Source of the DNA: Candidatus Peribacteria bacterium | GTDB lineage: Bacteria > Patescibacteriota > Gracilibacteria > Peribacterales > Peribacteraceae | DNA length: 35,237 bases | Direction of reading: 5' to 3' | Assembly (NCBI GenBank): GCA_023245765.1 | Contig: JAHFJP010000003.1 | Location: 27,178 to 62,414, forward strand | Part shown: in pieces, positions 8,256 to 15,901 of the stretch | Layout of the letters: every line of letters begins with the position of its first letter | Numbering within the stretch: position 1 is the stretch's first letter | Translations under genes and position numbers: made by a program | The notes under the pieces: generated by a model | What the model saw: the letters and a program-made list of their open reading frames with translations, nothing else | What the model was told of the DNA's origin: nothing | Database searches by the model: none

Positions 8256-9122
8256 ATGAATTCCGAGCCGTATCTCCGGCGCATCCGCAAAGAATTTCCT
8301 TCGCTGAAGTTCAAAAACGTGCAGATCCCCTTTCAGGGGATGGACCACGTTGCGCTGATTTTGGATGAACGATGGGTGTTCCGATTTCCGCTTAAAAAGA
8401 AATATAAAGATTTGTTTCCTCATGAGATCGTCCTACTTGAAAAATTGTATCGGAAGTTACCTATCCCCATTCCCCACTACACCCACATCGCTCGGGATCG
8501 TTCGTTTGGAGGCTATGGAATGATCACCGGAGACAGCCTTCAGGCAAAAACGTACGCACAATGTTCCGTGAAATCGCAGAAAAGAATGCAGCAACAAATG
8601 GCTGAGTTCCTCTCTGAACTGCACACTCTTCCTATCCCGTTTGCCAAAAAACACCGAGTGCCAACACTCGAGAAGAAAAAAGAATATTCCCGACGTTTGC
8701 GCGAACATCGCGTTTACCTTCAACAGACCCTCAAAAAAGGAGAACGATTGAAGGCGAACGCCTTATTCAAGCAGGCAAAAGCCCATCTGGATGATCCCTA
8801 CAAAGAATGTTTCGTGCATTGTGATTTGTATGTCGATCACATCTTCATCGATACAAAACACACGAAGATTGTCGGGGTCATCGATTTCGGTGACCGCGCA
8901 ATTTATGATCCTTCAATCGACTTTGCGGTGCTGTGGGAATACGGACGAGAGTTCGTGAACAATGTCTACGCACGATACACGGGACCGAAAGATGAACAGT
9001 TCATCGAACGCTCGTATCTCCGATTTAAATTGGGCATTCTGAGCTGGCTCGGGACGGCCCGTCATCGAAAATGGAGCAATGAGAAAGAGGCCTACGACCA
9101 TTTCAAGAAATATTTTCAATAG
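8256..9122 (+). CDS. Aminoglycoside phosphotransferase (APH)-fold kinase
   Basis: 288 residues with the protein-kinase-like APH fold. The catalytic loop is VHCDLYVDHIFID (about residues 187-199; the Asp after Cys is the catalytic base). The metal-binding motif VIDFGDRAIYDPSIDFA follows at about 208-224. An N-terminal lobe strand is VALILDERWVFRFPL and the hinge region contains GYGMITG. The family phosphorylates small hydroxylated substrates (aminoglycosides, choline, homoserine, fructosamine and others). The natural substrate cannot be told from sequence, and calling this a resistance gene would be unjustified. It lies alone between a small unknown gene and a TPR gene. Confidence 0.85.
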   Translation: MNSEPYLRRIRKEFPSLKFKNVQIPFQGMDHVALILDERWVFRFPLKKKYKDLFPHEIVLLEKLYRKLPIPIPHYTHIARDRSFGGYGMITGDSLQAKTYAQCSVKSQKRMQQQMAEFLSELHTLPIPFAKKHRVPTLEKKKEYSRRLREHRVYLQQTLKKGERLKANALFKQAKAHLDDPYKECFVHCDLYVDHIFIDTKHTKIVGVIDFGDRAIYDPSIDFAVLWEYGREFVNNVYARYTGPKDEQFIERSYLRFKLGILSWLGTARHRKWSNEKEAYDHFKKYFQ

Positions 9123-9159
9123 CCAATGCCGGTGCGTTGCATGCTGCGCGGTGGGCTAA

Positions 9160-9187
9160 TTGACGAATACAAAAATTTTTGTAATAT
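9160..9187 (+). promoter_or_regulatory. Promoter abutting ATG 9194
   Basis: TTGACG (9160-9165), 16 nt, TAATAT (9182-9187), then 6 nt to ATG 9194. A leaderless transcript is predicted. Confidence 0.7.
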
Positions 9188-9193
9188 AGCATT

Positions 9194-10288
9194 ATGAAAA
9201 AATCTCCGTGGTACAGAAAGGCAGAAGCTGCAATGACTCTGTTACAAGGAGGGAAATTTGAAGAGGCTGTAGACTCGTTTCGTCAACTCCTCACCACAGC
9301 CGGAGGCGCGCCGGATGGTCTCTACGGACTTTCGCTCGCGTACATGGGGCTTGGGAAGTACCGGGATGCAGTGCGTGCTTTGCTTCGGGCAAAATCTCTA
9401 TGGCCGCATGATGCGGAGATCGGCGAGGCGCTGACAACGAGTTACAAGCATATTGTCGCAAGCGAACCGACGAATGTGAAACTCTTGCACGACCAGGGTT
9501 CCGCGCACTACGACATTCGCCAATACGCCGAGGCTATTGCAGCGTGGAAGCAGGGCCTCACCGTTCTTTCTGACGACAAAGTGATCATTCATGAATCAGA
9601 CGTGGTAGAAGCGCGACCGCATGTTGAACGCGGCAAAGCGAAAGAATCAGAGGACAGTGCTATTGCCCTGAAAGCGTACGAGCGCGCGCTTGATCTTGAT
9701 CCGGAAAATCCGCTCATTGAGAATCACCGCGCACGAATGTATCTCGCGCTCAACACTCCTGGCACTGCTTTCTTCATCGCACTCCATGCCTATCACCTCG
9801 CGAAGGACGATCCCCGGTCGCTGCACATCCTTGAGAAAAGCCTCGAGGAGCTGACGCAAGAAGGACGAAATTCTTTACCCGTCCGCAAATCACAAAAAAA
9901 GACTCTGCGTGTTCCGGCACGTTGGGACCTTTCGGACGTGGAACTGTGGCAGGCACGATTGCACAACAACATCGCGTGGACGTACGCAACGGCGGATGAC
10001 GACCAGACTCGTGATCCCGCAGAGGCGCTCACGCATGCGAAGGCAGAAGAATCCATTCGCGGAGATGATGATCCTCTGTCGCTCCATGTCATGGCCGCCG
10101 CTCATGCGGCGGACAAGAATTTCTCCGACGCCGTAGCCACGCAACAGAAAGCGATTTCGCTGTTATGTTGGATTAATTCAGAGAAGGGAGGCGATTTCGA
10201 AAAAGCTTCGCAACTCTATGGAAAAAAACAGCAGAAGATTTCACGTATCAATCTCAAAACACTCCACAATCCGCCAATAAAGCCGTGA
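9194..10288 (+). CDS. TPR-repeat protein, cytoplasmic
   Basis: 364 residues with no signal or membrane segment. Tetratricopeptide-like repeats run along most of the chain: AMTLLQGGKFEEAVDSFRQL (from about residue 13), GLSLAYMGLGKYRDAVRALL, SAHYDIRQYAEAIAAWKQG, ALKAYERALDLDPENPLIE. A basic linker (VRKSQKKTLRVPARWD) precedes a last repeat region ending in AHAADKNFSDAVATQQKA. It probably mediates protein-protein contacts; no partner is suggested by context. It is transcribed from its own promoter and followed by an intrinsic terminator at 10309. Confidence 0.8.
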   Translation: MKKSPWYRKAEAAMTLLQGGKFEEAVDSFRQLLTTAGGAPDGLYGLSLAYMGLGKYRDAVRALLRAKSLWPHDAEIGEALTTSYKHIVASEPTNVKLLHDQGSAHYDIRQYAEAIAAWKQGLTVLSDDKVIIHESDVVEARPHVERGKAKESEDSAIALKAYERALDLDPENPLIENHRARMYLALNTPGTAFFIALHAYHLAKDDPRSLHILEKSLEELTQEGRNSLPVRKSQKKTLRVPARWDLSDVELWQARLHNNIAWTYATADDDQTRDPAEALTHAKAEESIRGDDDPLSLHVMAAAHAADKNFSDAVATQQKAISLLCWINSEKGGDFEKASQLYGKKQQKISRINLKTLHNPPIKP

Positions 10289-10308
10289 AGCTCGTTCACG
10301 CCCTAAAC

Positions 10309-10333
10309 AAAAAGACCCTTGCGGGCCTTTTTG
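10309..10333. terminator. Intrinsic terminator, probably bidirectional
   Basis: Stem AAAAAG-A-CCC / GGG-C-CTTTTT with loop TTGC. T-tracts occur on both strands, so it can end the TPR transcript and could also stop minus-strand transcription from the following gene-free region. Confidence 0.75.
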
Positions 10334-10835
10334 TGTTTGTGTGCCTTCCTCCGGTGGCTATCAACGGCGAATCACATGAGTCTACCGCTGAGCCATTCGT
10401 TATGAGTGGAGGATGACTGAGGGGAGGTAACCCTCGATTCTCTGCCTTGCTACGGTTTCTTGTTTCTCCTCGCAACCGAAGCGAAGTCCCCGTACCGGTC
10501 TGCCATGCAAAGCACAAAGGCGATGAGGAGACACTGGGGAGGAACAGGAGCACGCCGCTGGTGACACCTCGCATCCACGGCGCGACATTACAGAGCAGAG
10601 AGAACATTGACCGCCTGTACCGATGATCAACGTCCTCCCTACTTGCGCACCGTCATTCCGCAGAGCGGAGCGTCGGTGAGCGTATGAGACTGGTGATGTG
10701 AAGGATCGTGTGTGTGAATGGGCCGGCCCGTTCTATGTGTGTTCCTTTGTGTGTTGTGTGTGTTGCTCTTTGTCTGAATGATTTGCGTCCTGAGCGAAGA
10801 CGAAGGAGGCAAATCGGGACATCGTACGCCCGGAT

Positions 10836-10859
10836 AAAAAAAGCGCAATAAAGTGCGCT
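10836..10859 (-). terminator. Minus-oriented intrinsic terminator-like hairpin
   Basis: On the minus strand AGCGCA (10859-10854), a 6-nt loop, TGCGCT, then a T-run (complement of 10836-10842). No minus-strand gene ends here, so what it terminates is unclear. Confidence 0.5.
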
Positions 10860-10884
10860 GGTGAGATATCATGAATTGTTTTAT

Positions 10885-10901
10885 GAATACAAATTGTATT
10901 C
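10885..10901. promoter_or_regulatory. Perfect dyad GAATACAA-A-TTGTATTC
   Basis: An 8+8 bp inverted repeat with a single central base, about 25 nt upstream of the -35 box of the gene at 10963. The symmetry and AT-richness fit a protein operator; the regulator is unknown. Confidence 0.4.
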
Positions 10902-10926
10902 AAAAGAACGGCTTGCGGAAGGGCTG

Positions 10927-10955
10927 ACGACAGAATGAGTTTCCTTCTCTAGAAT
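10927..10955 (+). promoter_or_regulatory. Promoter of the 10963 gene
   Basis: ACGACA (10927-10932), 17 nt, TAGAAT (10950-10955), 7 nt to ATG 10963. A near-leaderless transcript is predicted. Confidence 0.5.
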
Positions 10956-10962
10956 CAGAATA

Positions 10963-12348
10963 ATGACCCGCCCTCCCTTCTCCCGCATCCTCATCCTCGC
11001 ACTTGTGGGCAGTGCCATCATTCTCGCGGGAACGATCATCGGAGTCCTGGCACTCTGGCAACCGCGTTCACTCGATGCTTTTTTGCCACAGCCGCAGACA
11101 GTGGCACTTCTGGAGAACGTCACACGGGAAGATATCCGTATGTTCACCGCACAGTATCCGGCACTCCAGGCTGTTCCTATGTACGAGGGATTTATGAACG
11201 TAGGCGTCGTGACTCTCCCCGATGCACGGCAAGGCTGGGTGCTCTCGGCAACGGAAAAGGATGCTCCCCTGCCCTCATCGAACTTGCGTATTGATCGCCA
11301 GGATTTTCTGCTGTCCGATCCAGAGCTCCAGGCTCTTCTGACCAGTGACGAACCGCGGCTGCGGGCATCGCAGGATTTTTCGCTGCTCACACGCAGCATG
11401 CGTCGCGATGAACGCTGGATATTTGTGAAGGAGCCGGGCAGCACGGTATTGCCGGCACTTCTACGCTCGATGATCCCGGAGTCGCGGGCACTCATCGTGA
11501 TGACGAAGGGCGACACGGTCACGCTCCGCATCCTGGGCAACACGGTTGTGCCCGGACGCCGCGCCTCTGCGGCAATACCATTACTCACTCCGACACCGGA
11601 TGTGACCCTTGCGCTGGGCAATCCCAAGGAAATCCTTGAATCACGCCTGCAGCATCTCCCGGAGGACGAACGTGCCGTTGAGATCGGCATGCTCACCGCC
11701 ACGGTGCGACAGCTGCTCGGCGGACAGTGGAGCTACTCGTACGATCTTCTTCCGTTCCTGCGGCAGGAATCGGTGCTTCACTGGCGCGCTGCAACGGGAA
11801 CGGGCGGCCTCGCGTTTCTGTTCCAGAGCAGCATGGATGACATCCGCAGCGGCAAAGCACGACTCAGTGAACTGCATGAGCGCTTTCGCGGCTCACTGCT
11901 CGGGACCGTCGTCGTTGACCGGCCAATCGAACACGGAATGCGCTCCACTATCCTCAAGAGCGATCCATCGCAGGCGGAAGACAGCGTGCAGAACATTCGC
12001 GACTGGACGGTGCATACAACACGCAGCGGCGACCAAGCACTCATGAGCGCCACGCGCGGACGGGATATCGTGATCACCAATAGCAGAGAATGGCTCGATC
12101 AGGTGACGGGGATCGGCCATGACCTTCCCCTTCCTTCGCGTTTGGGCTCTCCGGTCGCGGGCGGGAGCCTCAGTCCCGCACTCGTTGACCGCGTGATCGG
12201 CGACAGTGGGGGTCTTCCTCTCTGGCAATGGATACGGCAGCAATTAGAGGCCCGAAACCCGGTCTTGTGGAGCATCGAAGCCGATAGCGACATTCTGACA
12301 CTCAACCTAGCCAACCCCCCGCAAACCCACTATCCTGCCCCGCGATGA
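10963..12348 (+). CDS. Hypothetical membrane-anchored protein, coupled to secF
   Basis: 461 residues. A single N-terminal transmembrane helix (ILILALVGSAIILAGTIIGVLAL, about residues 9-31) leaves a large domain outside the cytoplasm. The body has features reminiscent of DUF3352-type proteins (VALLENVTREDIRMF near the anchor; later IVMTKGDTVTLRILGNT, TLALGNPKEIL), but this is weak. Its stop overlaps the secF start (ATGA), so the two are translated together. Nothing in it resembles SecD, the usual partner of SecF. A role in protein export or envelope quality control is an inference from the coupling only. Confidence 0.75.
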   Translation: MTRPPFSRILILALVGSAIILAGTIIGVLALWQPRSLDAFLPQPQTVALLENVTREDIRMFTAQYPALQAVPMYEGFMNVGVVTLPDARQGWVLSATEKDAPLPSSNLRIDRQDFLLSDPELQALLTSDEPRLRASQDFSLLTRSMRRDERWIFVKEPGSTVLPALLRSMIPESRALIVMTKGDTVTLRILGNTVVPGRRASAAIPLLTPTPDVTLALGNPKEILESRLQHLPEDERAVEIGMLTATVRQLLGGQWSYSYDLLPFLRQESVLHWRAATGTGGLAFLFQSSMDDIRSGKARLSELHERFRGSLLGTVVVDRPIEHGMRSTILKSDPSQAEDSVQNIRDWTVHTTRSGDQALMSATRGRDIVITNSREWLDQVTGIGHDLPLPSRLGSPVAGGSLSPALVDRVIGDSGGLPLWQWIRQQLEARNPVLWSIEADSDILTLNLANPPQTHYPAPR

Positions 12349-13244
12349 CCTTCCAGAACGTCTCCAAAGTGCTGCTTTGCGTCTCGACACTTCTCGTGAT
12401 CGGGTCGATTGCGCTGTTCATCTACCCCGGCCCCAAGTTCAGCATCGAATTCACCGGCGGCACGCTGCTGCAGATCCAGACGGTCGATGGCAAAACCCGT
12501 GACGATGTTCTGCAGGCGGTCCGTTCCTATGAGGAAGCAAGCAAGGAAGACTTGGGCAACGTCTCGGTGACGGCGGTGAAGACCGCGACCGAACACGGGT
12601 TCGTCCTTCGCCTGCGACCAATGAGCAACGAAGAACACGTGGCGCTGCTCGCGTCACTCGAAAAGAGTCTGGGGAAAGTGGATGAGCAGCACTACAACAC
12701 CATCGGACCGAGTCTCTCGGCGAGCCTCAAGACCAAGTCGCTCCAGGCCATCGCGTTCGCCTCCATCGCCGTCATCCTCTATCTCGCGCTCGCGTTCCGC
12801 AAACTCCCGCGGAAAATGAATGCCTGGAAGTTCGGCATTCTGGCCATCGTCGGCTTCCTCCATGATGTGATCATTACGACGGGGGCGTTCATCATTCTGG
12901 GATGGTTCACGACATTTGAGTTCGACACACTGTTTGTGACGGCGCTCCTGACGATCCTCGCGTATTCCGCAAACGACACCATCGTCATCTTCGACCGCAT
13001 CCGCGACAACATGAGCTTTGATAACCGGAGCGAAGACCTCTCGGCCATCATCATCCGGGGTCTCCGGCAGTGCGTGACCCGGACGTTCTCCACCGCCATT
13101 GCGGCGCTCATCATGCTCTTCTCCCTCTTCTTCCTGGGAAGCGAATCCATCCGCTGGTTCATCCTCGCGCTGATTTTCGGCACGGTGATCGGGGCGTACT
13201 CGTCGTACTTTATAGCAGCGCCGCTGCTGATGTACTGGAAATAG
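12345..13244 (+). CDS. secF: Protein translocase subunit SecF
   Basis: 299 residues, typical SecF length. Transmembrane segment 1 (VLLCVSTLLVIGSIALFIY) is followed by the family motif FSIEFTGGTLLQI. A periplasmic domain (about residues 45-120) ends at NTIGPSLSASLK. Five further membrane segments include ILAIVGFLHDVIITTGAFIIL and the conserved AYSANDTIVIFDRIRDN, TRTFSTAIAALIML blocks. With SecD it forms the RND-type motor that uses the proton gradient to help SecYEG complete export. The start overlaps the upstream stop by 4 nt; a TATCCT box lies 8 nt before ATG and could give an internal transcript. SecD is not adjacent. Confidence 0.93.
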   Translation: MTFQNVSKVLLCVSTLLVIGSIALFIYPGPKFSIEFTGGTLLQIQTVDGKTRDDVLQAVRSYEEASKEDLGNVSVTAVKTATEHGFVLRLRPMSNEEHVALLASLEKSLGKVDEQHYNTIGPSLSASLKTKSLQAIAFASIAVILYLALAFRKLPRKMNAWKFGILAIVGFLHDVIITTGAFIILGWFTTFEFDTLFVTALLTILAYSANDTIVIFDRIRDNMSFDNRSEDLSAIIIRGLRQCVTRTFSTAIAALIMLFSLFFLGSESIRWFILALIFGTVIGAYSSYFIAAPLLMYWK

Positions 13245-13260
13245 AGTGAGTATACTGAAT

Positions 13261-13285
13261 GGCCGCGCTCTTGCGGAGCGCGGCC
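13261..13285. terminator. GC-rich hairpin after secF
   Basis: GGCCGCGCTC-TTGCG-GAGCGCGGCC, a 10-bp perfect stem between the convergent secF and the minus-strand gene ending at 13342. It has no T-tract on either side, so it may be an RNA-end stabiliser rather than a true intrinsic terminator. Confidence 0.5.
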
Positions 13286-13341
13286 ACAGTAGTTCGACTA
13301 CCAGAATTCATAGAACTCCAGCAGTCGATCAAGGTTGGTGT

Positions 13342-13872
13342 TTAGTCGCAGAGCCACCTCGCGGCGGACGACCGTACGTTCGGCCTTGCTTCGCCGTGAA
13401 ACAGCTCGCACGGCCCGAAACGGTCGCCGTTGACCATTAGCCCGGTGCAGGGCGTTTTCGGGTTCACGCCCTTCTCGGGGCAGCGCACGTAGATGCCGTA
13501 CGGAAACTTTTTGCCGCTGAGCATCATGCAAGCGAGCAGGACGCTATCGACGAGAAGCGGGGTGCGTTGATATCCCGCCATCTTGGCGATCTGCAGGTCC
13601 TGCTCTCCCTGCGCTTTACGGTCGGACCTGGGAACGGGGTTGATGACCGCCCAGTATCCCGGCTTCGCGATGTAGAGCCCGGTACCTTCGTCGTACCAGC
13701 TCTCATCGAGCATCGGTGCCTTCGAGCGCCGAAGTGCCGTGAGATCCGTGATGAGTGGGTGGATGTAGATCACCGACTCCTCAAGCCTGACGGAAGTGGG
13801 CAGCGGCGTGTCCGCCATTCCCACCCCCAGCAAGGCACAGACACGTTGGGCGTTGAACAATTCTCGGGACAT
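13342..13872 (-). CDS. Hypothetical protein with a long structured leader
   Basis: 176 residues, no signal peptide. Features include YIHPLITDLTAL, a Trp/Tyr/Gly-rich stretch (ESWYDEGTGLYIAKPGYW) and four cysteines in the C-terminal half (LLACMML, YVRCPEKG, KTPCTGLM, FGPCELF). Their spacing might bind a metal, but no standard motif is formed. No family recognised. Unlike most genes here it has a strong Shine-Dalgarno (GGAGG, 8 nt before ATG 13872) and a leader of about 136 nt. A second reading frame (13770-14006) overlaps its first third. Confidence 0.65.
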   Translation of the reverse strand: MSRELFNAQRVCALLGVGMADTPLPTSVRLEESVIYIHPLITDLTALRRSKAPMLDESWYDEGTGLYIAKPGYWAVINPVPRSDRKAQGEQDLQIAKMAGYQRTPLLVDSVLLACMMLSGKKFPYGIYVRCPEKGVNPKTPCTGLMVNGDRFGPCELFHGEARPNVRSSAARWLCD

Positions 13873-14006
13873 TGCATATCCTCCGCCAATTTAACCGTTG
13901 GCTCGGTTGCGCCTCGGATGAGGCAAGCATCCTGAGCATACTGAACTCGTACGCACAAAATGCTTGCCTCACCTCCACGAACCTTGACGATGCTCTCAAA
14001 GAACAT
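13770..14006 (-). CDS. Possible leader ORF overlapping the 13872 gene
   Basis: A 78-codon frame whose ATG (14006) lies 9 nt after a near-consensus -10 box, the position used by the leaderless genes in this window. It runs through the structured leader and over the first 34 codons of the 13872 gene in another frame. Residues 1-45 (start MFFESIVKVRGGEAS) look plausible; the tail (WGWEWRTRRCP) looks like an out-of-frame reading. It could be a regulatory upstream ORF, or the true N-terminus if a frameshift joins it to the downstream frame. Confidence 0.3.
   Translation of the reverse strand: MFFESIVKVRGGEASILCVRVQYAQDACLIRGATEPTVKLAEDMQCPENCSTPNVSVPCWGWEWRTRRCPLPSGLRSR
13911..13971 (-). promoter_or_regulatory. 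Structured 5' leader with alternative stems
   Basis: Minus-strand TGAGGCAAGCAT (13971-13960) is perfectly complementary to ATGCTTGCCTCA (13930-13919), a 12-bp stem. The 3' part of that stem, GCCTC, can instead pair with GAGGC (13915-13911) across a 4-nt loop. The two pairings exclude each other. Confidence 0.5.
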
Positions 14007-14015
14007 CTAAATTAT

Positions 14016-14043
14016 ATTATACACATTATTTTTTTTATGTCAA
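14016..14043 (-). promoter_or_regulatory. Near-consensus promoter for the 13872 gene
   Basis: Minus-strand TTGACA (14043-14038), 16 nt, TATAAT (14021-14016). Both hexamers are perfect, making this one of the strongest promoters in the window. The start site should be near 14009. Confidence 0.85.
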
Positions 14044-14106
14044 TTTGCGACCGCCATTCTCTATGGCCAGGAACACTGTATGCTCTGCCAACAATCTTCC
14101 CTACGT

Positions 14107-15384
14107 ATGTCTCAAATCACCCCTCCTAAACGACTGAAACAATCCCGCGTGCAGTCGACAGTGACCTTCACCGCCGACGAGAGCTCGAAGGCCGAGGCGA
14201 AGGCAATCGAGAAGCTCGGCGAATCGGTGCGTATCGAAGGATTCCGCCCAGGCCGCGCCCCCGCGGATATGATCCGGTCAAAGATCAATCCTGCGGACAT
14301 CAATGAGGAGACGGTGCGGATGCTGCTCCCCTCCGTGTTCGATACGCTGATCAAGGAACACAAACTGCAGCCGATCATTCCGCCGAAGGTGGATCTGACA
14401 TCCAAAGAACCGCTCACACTCACGCTGACGTTTGTTGAGCGCCCGGAGGTGAAGGTGAAAGGCGCAGACAAGATCCGGGTGAAGAAGACGGAGATCAAAG
14501 CGGACGAGAAGGATGTGAACCGCATGGTCGACTACCTCAAGAATCAGTACCGCACGACCACTCCTGTTGATCGAATTTCGAAAGAAGGAGATGAGCTGAC
14601 GCTCGATTTCGTGGGCACGGCGGATGGCAAAGAAGTCGAAGGCACACGCGCGAGCGGGTACAAACTGACGATCGGCAGCAAGACGCTCCTTCCCGGATTT
14701 GAAGAAGCTGTGACAGGACTCAAGAAGGACGAACAGAAGATCTTCACGCTGACATTCCCGGACAAATACCACGCCGAGCACCTGCAGGGGAAGCCGGTGA
14801 CGTTCACAGCGACCGTAAAGGGCATTGAAGAAGTGACGATCCCCGAGTTCACCGACGCGTTCGTCAAAGAACACCGGTTGGGCGAATCGAAGCAGGATCT
14901 TCTGGACCGCATCGGAACATCGCTGCGGGAACAGGAAGAGCAGGCGGGCCGCGGACAGCGGGAGCGCGAATTATTTGACGCAATCCGCGCGGCGACGCAG
15001 ATCGATCTTGCGCCGGAGCTGATCGCGCACGAGGAACGGATGATCTTTGACGAAATCGCGAAGAATCTGGAGCGCGAGAAGCTCTCGATGGACGACTGGC
15101 TCAAGCAGACCGACCGGACGGTCGAAAAACTGCAGAAAGAACTCGAAGATGAAGCCGCGAAGCGGTTAACTCTGCGCTTTGCGATCCAATGGCTGCTCGA
15201 CGACAAGAAGATCGAGGCGGCGCCCGAAGAAGTAAATGCAGCAATCGAGATCATGCTCAAAAGCGTCCCCGATGATCAACGCGCCTCCGCGGCAGCGTTC
15301 TACAAAGAGGGGGGCGAAGGGTATGAGGAGTTGAAGTGGCGGAAGCGCGTGGAGAAGCTGGTGGAGGGGATGCTCGCTGTTTAG
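14107..15384 (+). CDS. tig: Trigger factor (ribosome-associated chaperone and peptidyl-prolyl isomerase)
   Basis: 425 residues from ATG 14107, near the usual 430. The N-terminal ribosome-binding domain has the signature loop IEGFRPGRAPADMI (about residues 45-58). A central FKBP-type domain (about 155-245) contains GDELTLDFVGTADGKEVEG, LLPGFEEAVTGLKKDE and FPDKYHAEHLQGKPVTF. The C-terminal helical chaperone domain follows (HEERMIFDEIAKNLEREKLS, LRFAIQWLLDDKKIE). It binds ribosomes at the exit tunnel and shields nascent chains. An in-frame ATG at 14080 would add nine residues unlike other trigger factors. The -10 candidate TATGCT overlaps that ATG, so 14107 is preferred. Confidence 0.93.
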   Translation: MSQITPPKRLKQSRVQSTVTFTADESSKAEAKAIEKLGESVRIEGFRPGRAPADMIRSKINPADINEETVRMLLPSVFDTLIKEHKLQPIIPPKVDLTSKEPLTLTLTFVERPEVKVKGADKIRVKKTEIKADEKDVNRMVDYLKNQYRTTTPVDRISKEGDELTLDFVGTADGKEVEGTRASGYKLTIGSKTLLPGFEEAVTGLKKDEQKIFTLTFPDKYHAEHLQGKPVTFTATVKGIEEVTIPEFTDAFVKEHRLGESKQDLLDRIGTSLREQEEQAGRGQRERELFDAIRAATQIDLAPELIAHEERMIFDEIAKNLEREKLSMDDWLKQTDRTVEKLQKELEDEAAKRLTLRFAIQWLLDDKKIEAAPEEVNAAIEIMLKSVPDDQRASAAAFYKEGGEGYEELKWRKRVEKLVEGMLAV

Positions 15385-15413
15385 CTTGTTCGCTGTTTAG
15401 CTGTTTAGCTTCT
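15382..15413. repeat. Short tandem repeat gctgtttag
   Basis: Two adjacent gctgtttag units plus a degenerate third unit directly after the trigger factor stop, reaching the 3' end of the convergent gene. Confidence 0.45.
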
Positions 15414-15832
15414 TACGCGGCCAGCCGTTGTTGCTGGGGCTGATCAAATGCCGCGAAGAGTCTCCTTCGTGCATCCGTTCCGGTGCGATCCACGGCAATC
15501 CACACGCGCTCATGAGGAGTATCGGGATGTTCAATGAGACAACGCTCGATGCCGTTCTTGCCGATACGACGAATTTCGTGAACGAGGATGAAACTGCGAG
15601 GAATCTCATTGGGACCCCACGATGCGTTCTTCACGGAAGAGTCTTCGGGCGTCCATTGCGTTCCATCGGGCGCGATCAAAACATTCCCCTTCCATTCCTT
15701 CACGCTCAGCAGCATCTGCATTCCGAATTCGCGAGTGATTCGGTGCTCGCGTGACTCTGGACGCTCCACATCGCTATCTTTTTGCCGTTCTTCAGCATCC
15801 AATTGTAACCGTGATGGTCGGGAAGTCGCCAT
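15413..15832 (-). CDS. Hypothetical protein
   Basis: 139 residues from ATG 15832. The charged N-terminus (RLQLDAEERQKDSDVERPESREHRI) is followed by a compact domain: MQMLLSVKEWKGNVLIAPDGTQWTPED, then IPRSFILVHEIRRIGKNGIERCLIEHP and RVWIAVDRTG. The strand pattern suggests a small alpha/beta protein. No family recognised and no membrane segment. It is convergent with trigger factor. Upstream, TTAACT-17 nt-TATGGT on the minus strand is a possible promoter about 12 nt before ATG. Confidence 0.6.
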   Translation of the reverse strand: MATSRPSRLQLDAEERQKDSDVERPESREHRITREFGMQMLLSVKEWKGNVLIAPDGTQWTPEDSSVKNASWGPNEIPRSFILVHEIRRIGKNGIERCLIEHPDTPHERVWIAVDRTGTDARRRLFAAFDQPQQQRLAA

Positions 15833-15901
15833 TAGCAACAAATTACCATAATTGTAATGTTAAGTAAAGTTAACATCTCCCTGCACCCTTCGGTCCCCTT
15901 T

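Larger units (their letters stand above)
10334..10962. other. Gene-free region of about 630 nt
   Basis: No convincing coding sequence on either strand. It contains several GC-rich potential stems, a GT-rich stretch (10710-10765), a GTCATTCC...GAGCG repeat-like piece near 10650, a minus-oriented hairpin with a T-tract (10836-10859) and an 8+8 dyad (10885-10901). The bidirectional terminator at its left edge and the minus-oriented one at its right edge leave room for an unannotated RNA, but I match no known RNA family with confidence. Confidence 0.5.

Noticed and set aside
8256-9122. Antibiotic-resistance gene
   Set aside because: The APH fold is shared by many housekeeping small-molecule kinases, and nothing in sequence or context points to aminoglycosides.
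10296-10872. Minus-strand ORFs in the gene-free region
   Set aside because: Compositions are biased (Ser/Arg/His-rich), starts lack promoters, and the frames cross a terminator and repeat-like DNA.
10430-10940. RNase P RNA on the plus strand
   Set aside because: ACAGAG...ACCGCC near 10590-10613 and ACGACAGAA at 10927 are suggestive, but the invariant GAGGAAAGUCC and its P4 partner are missing and the putative halves do not pair.
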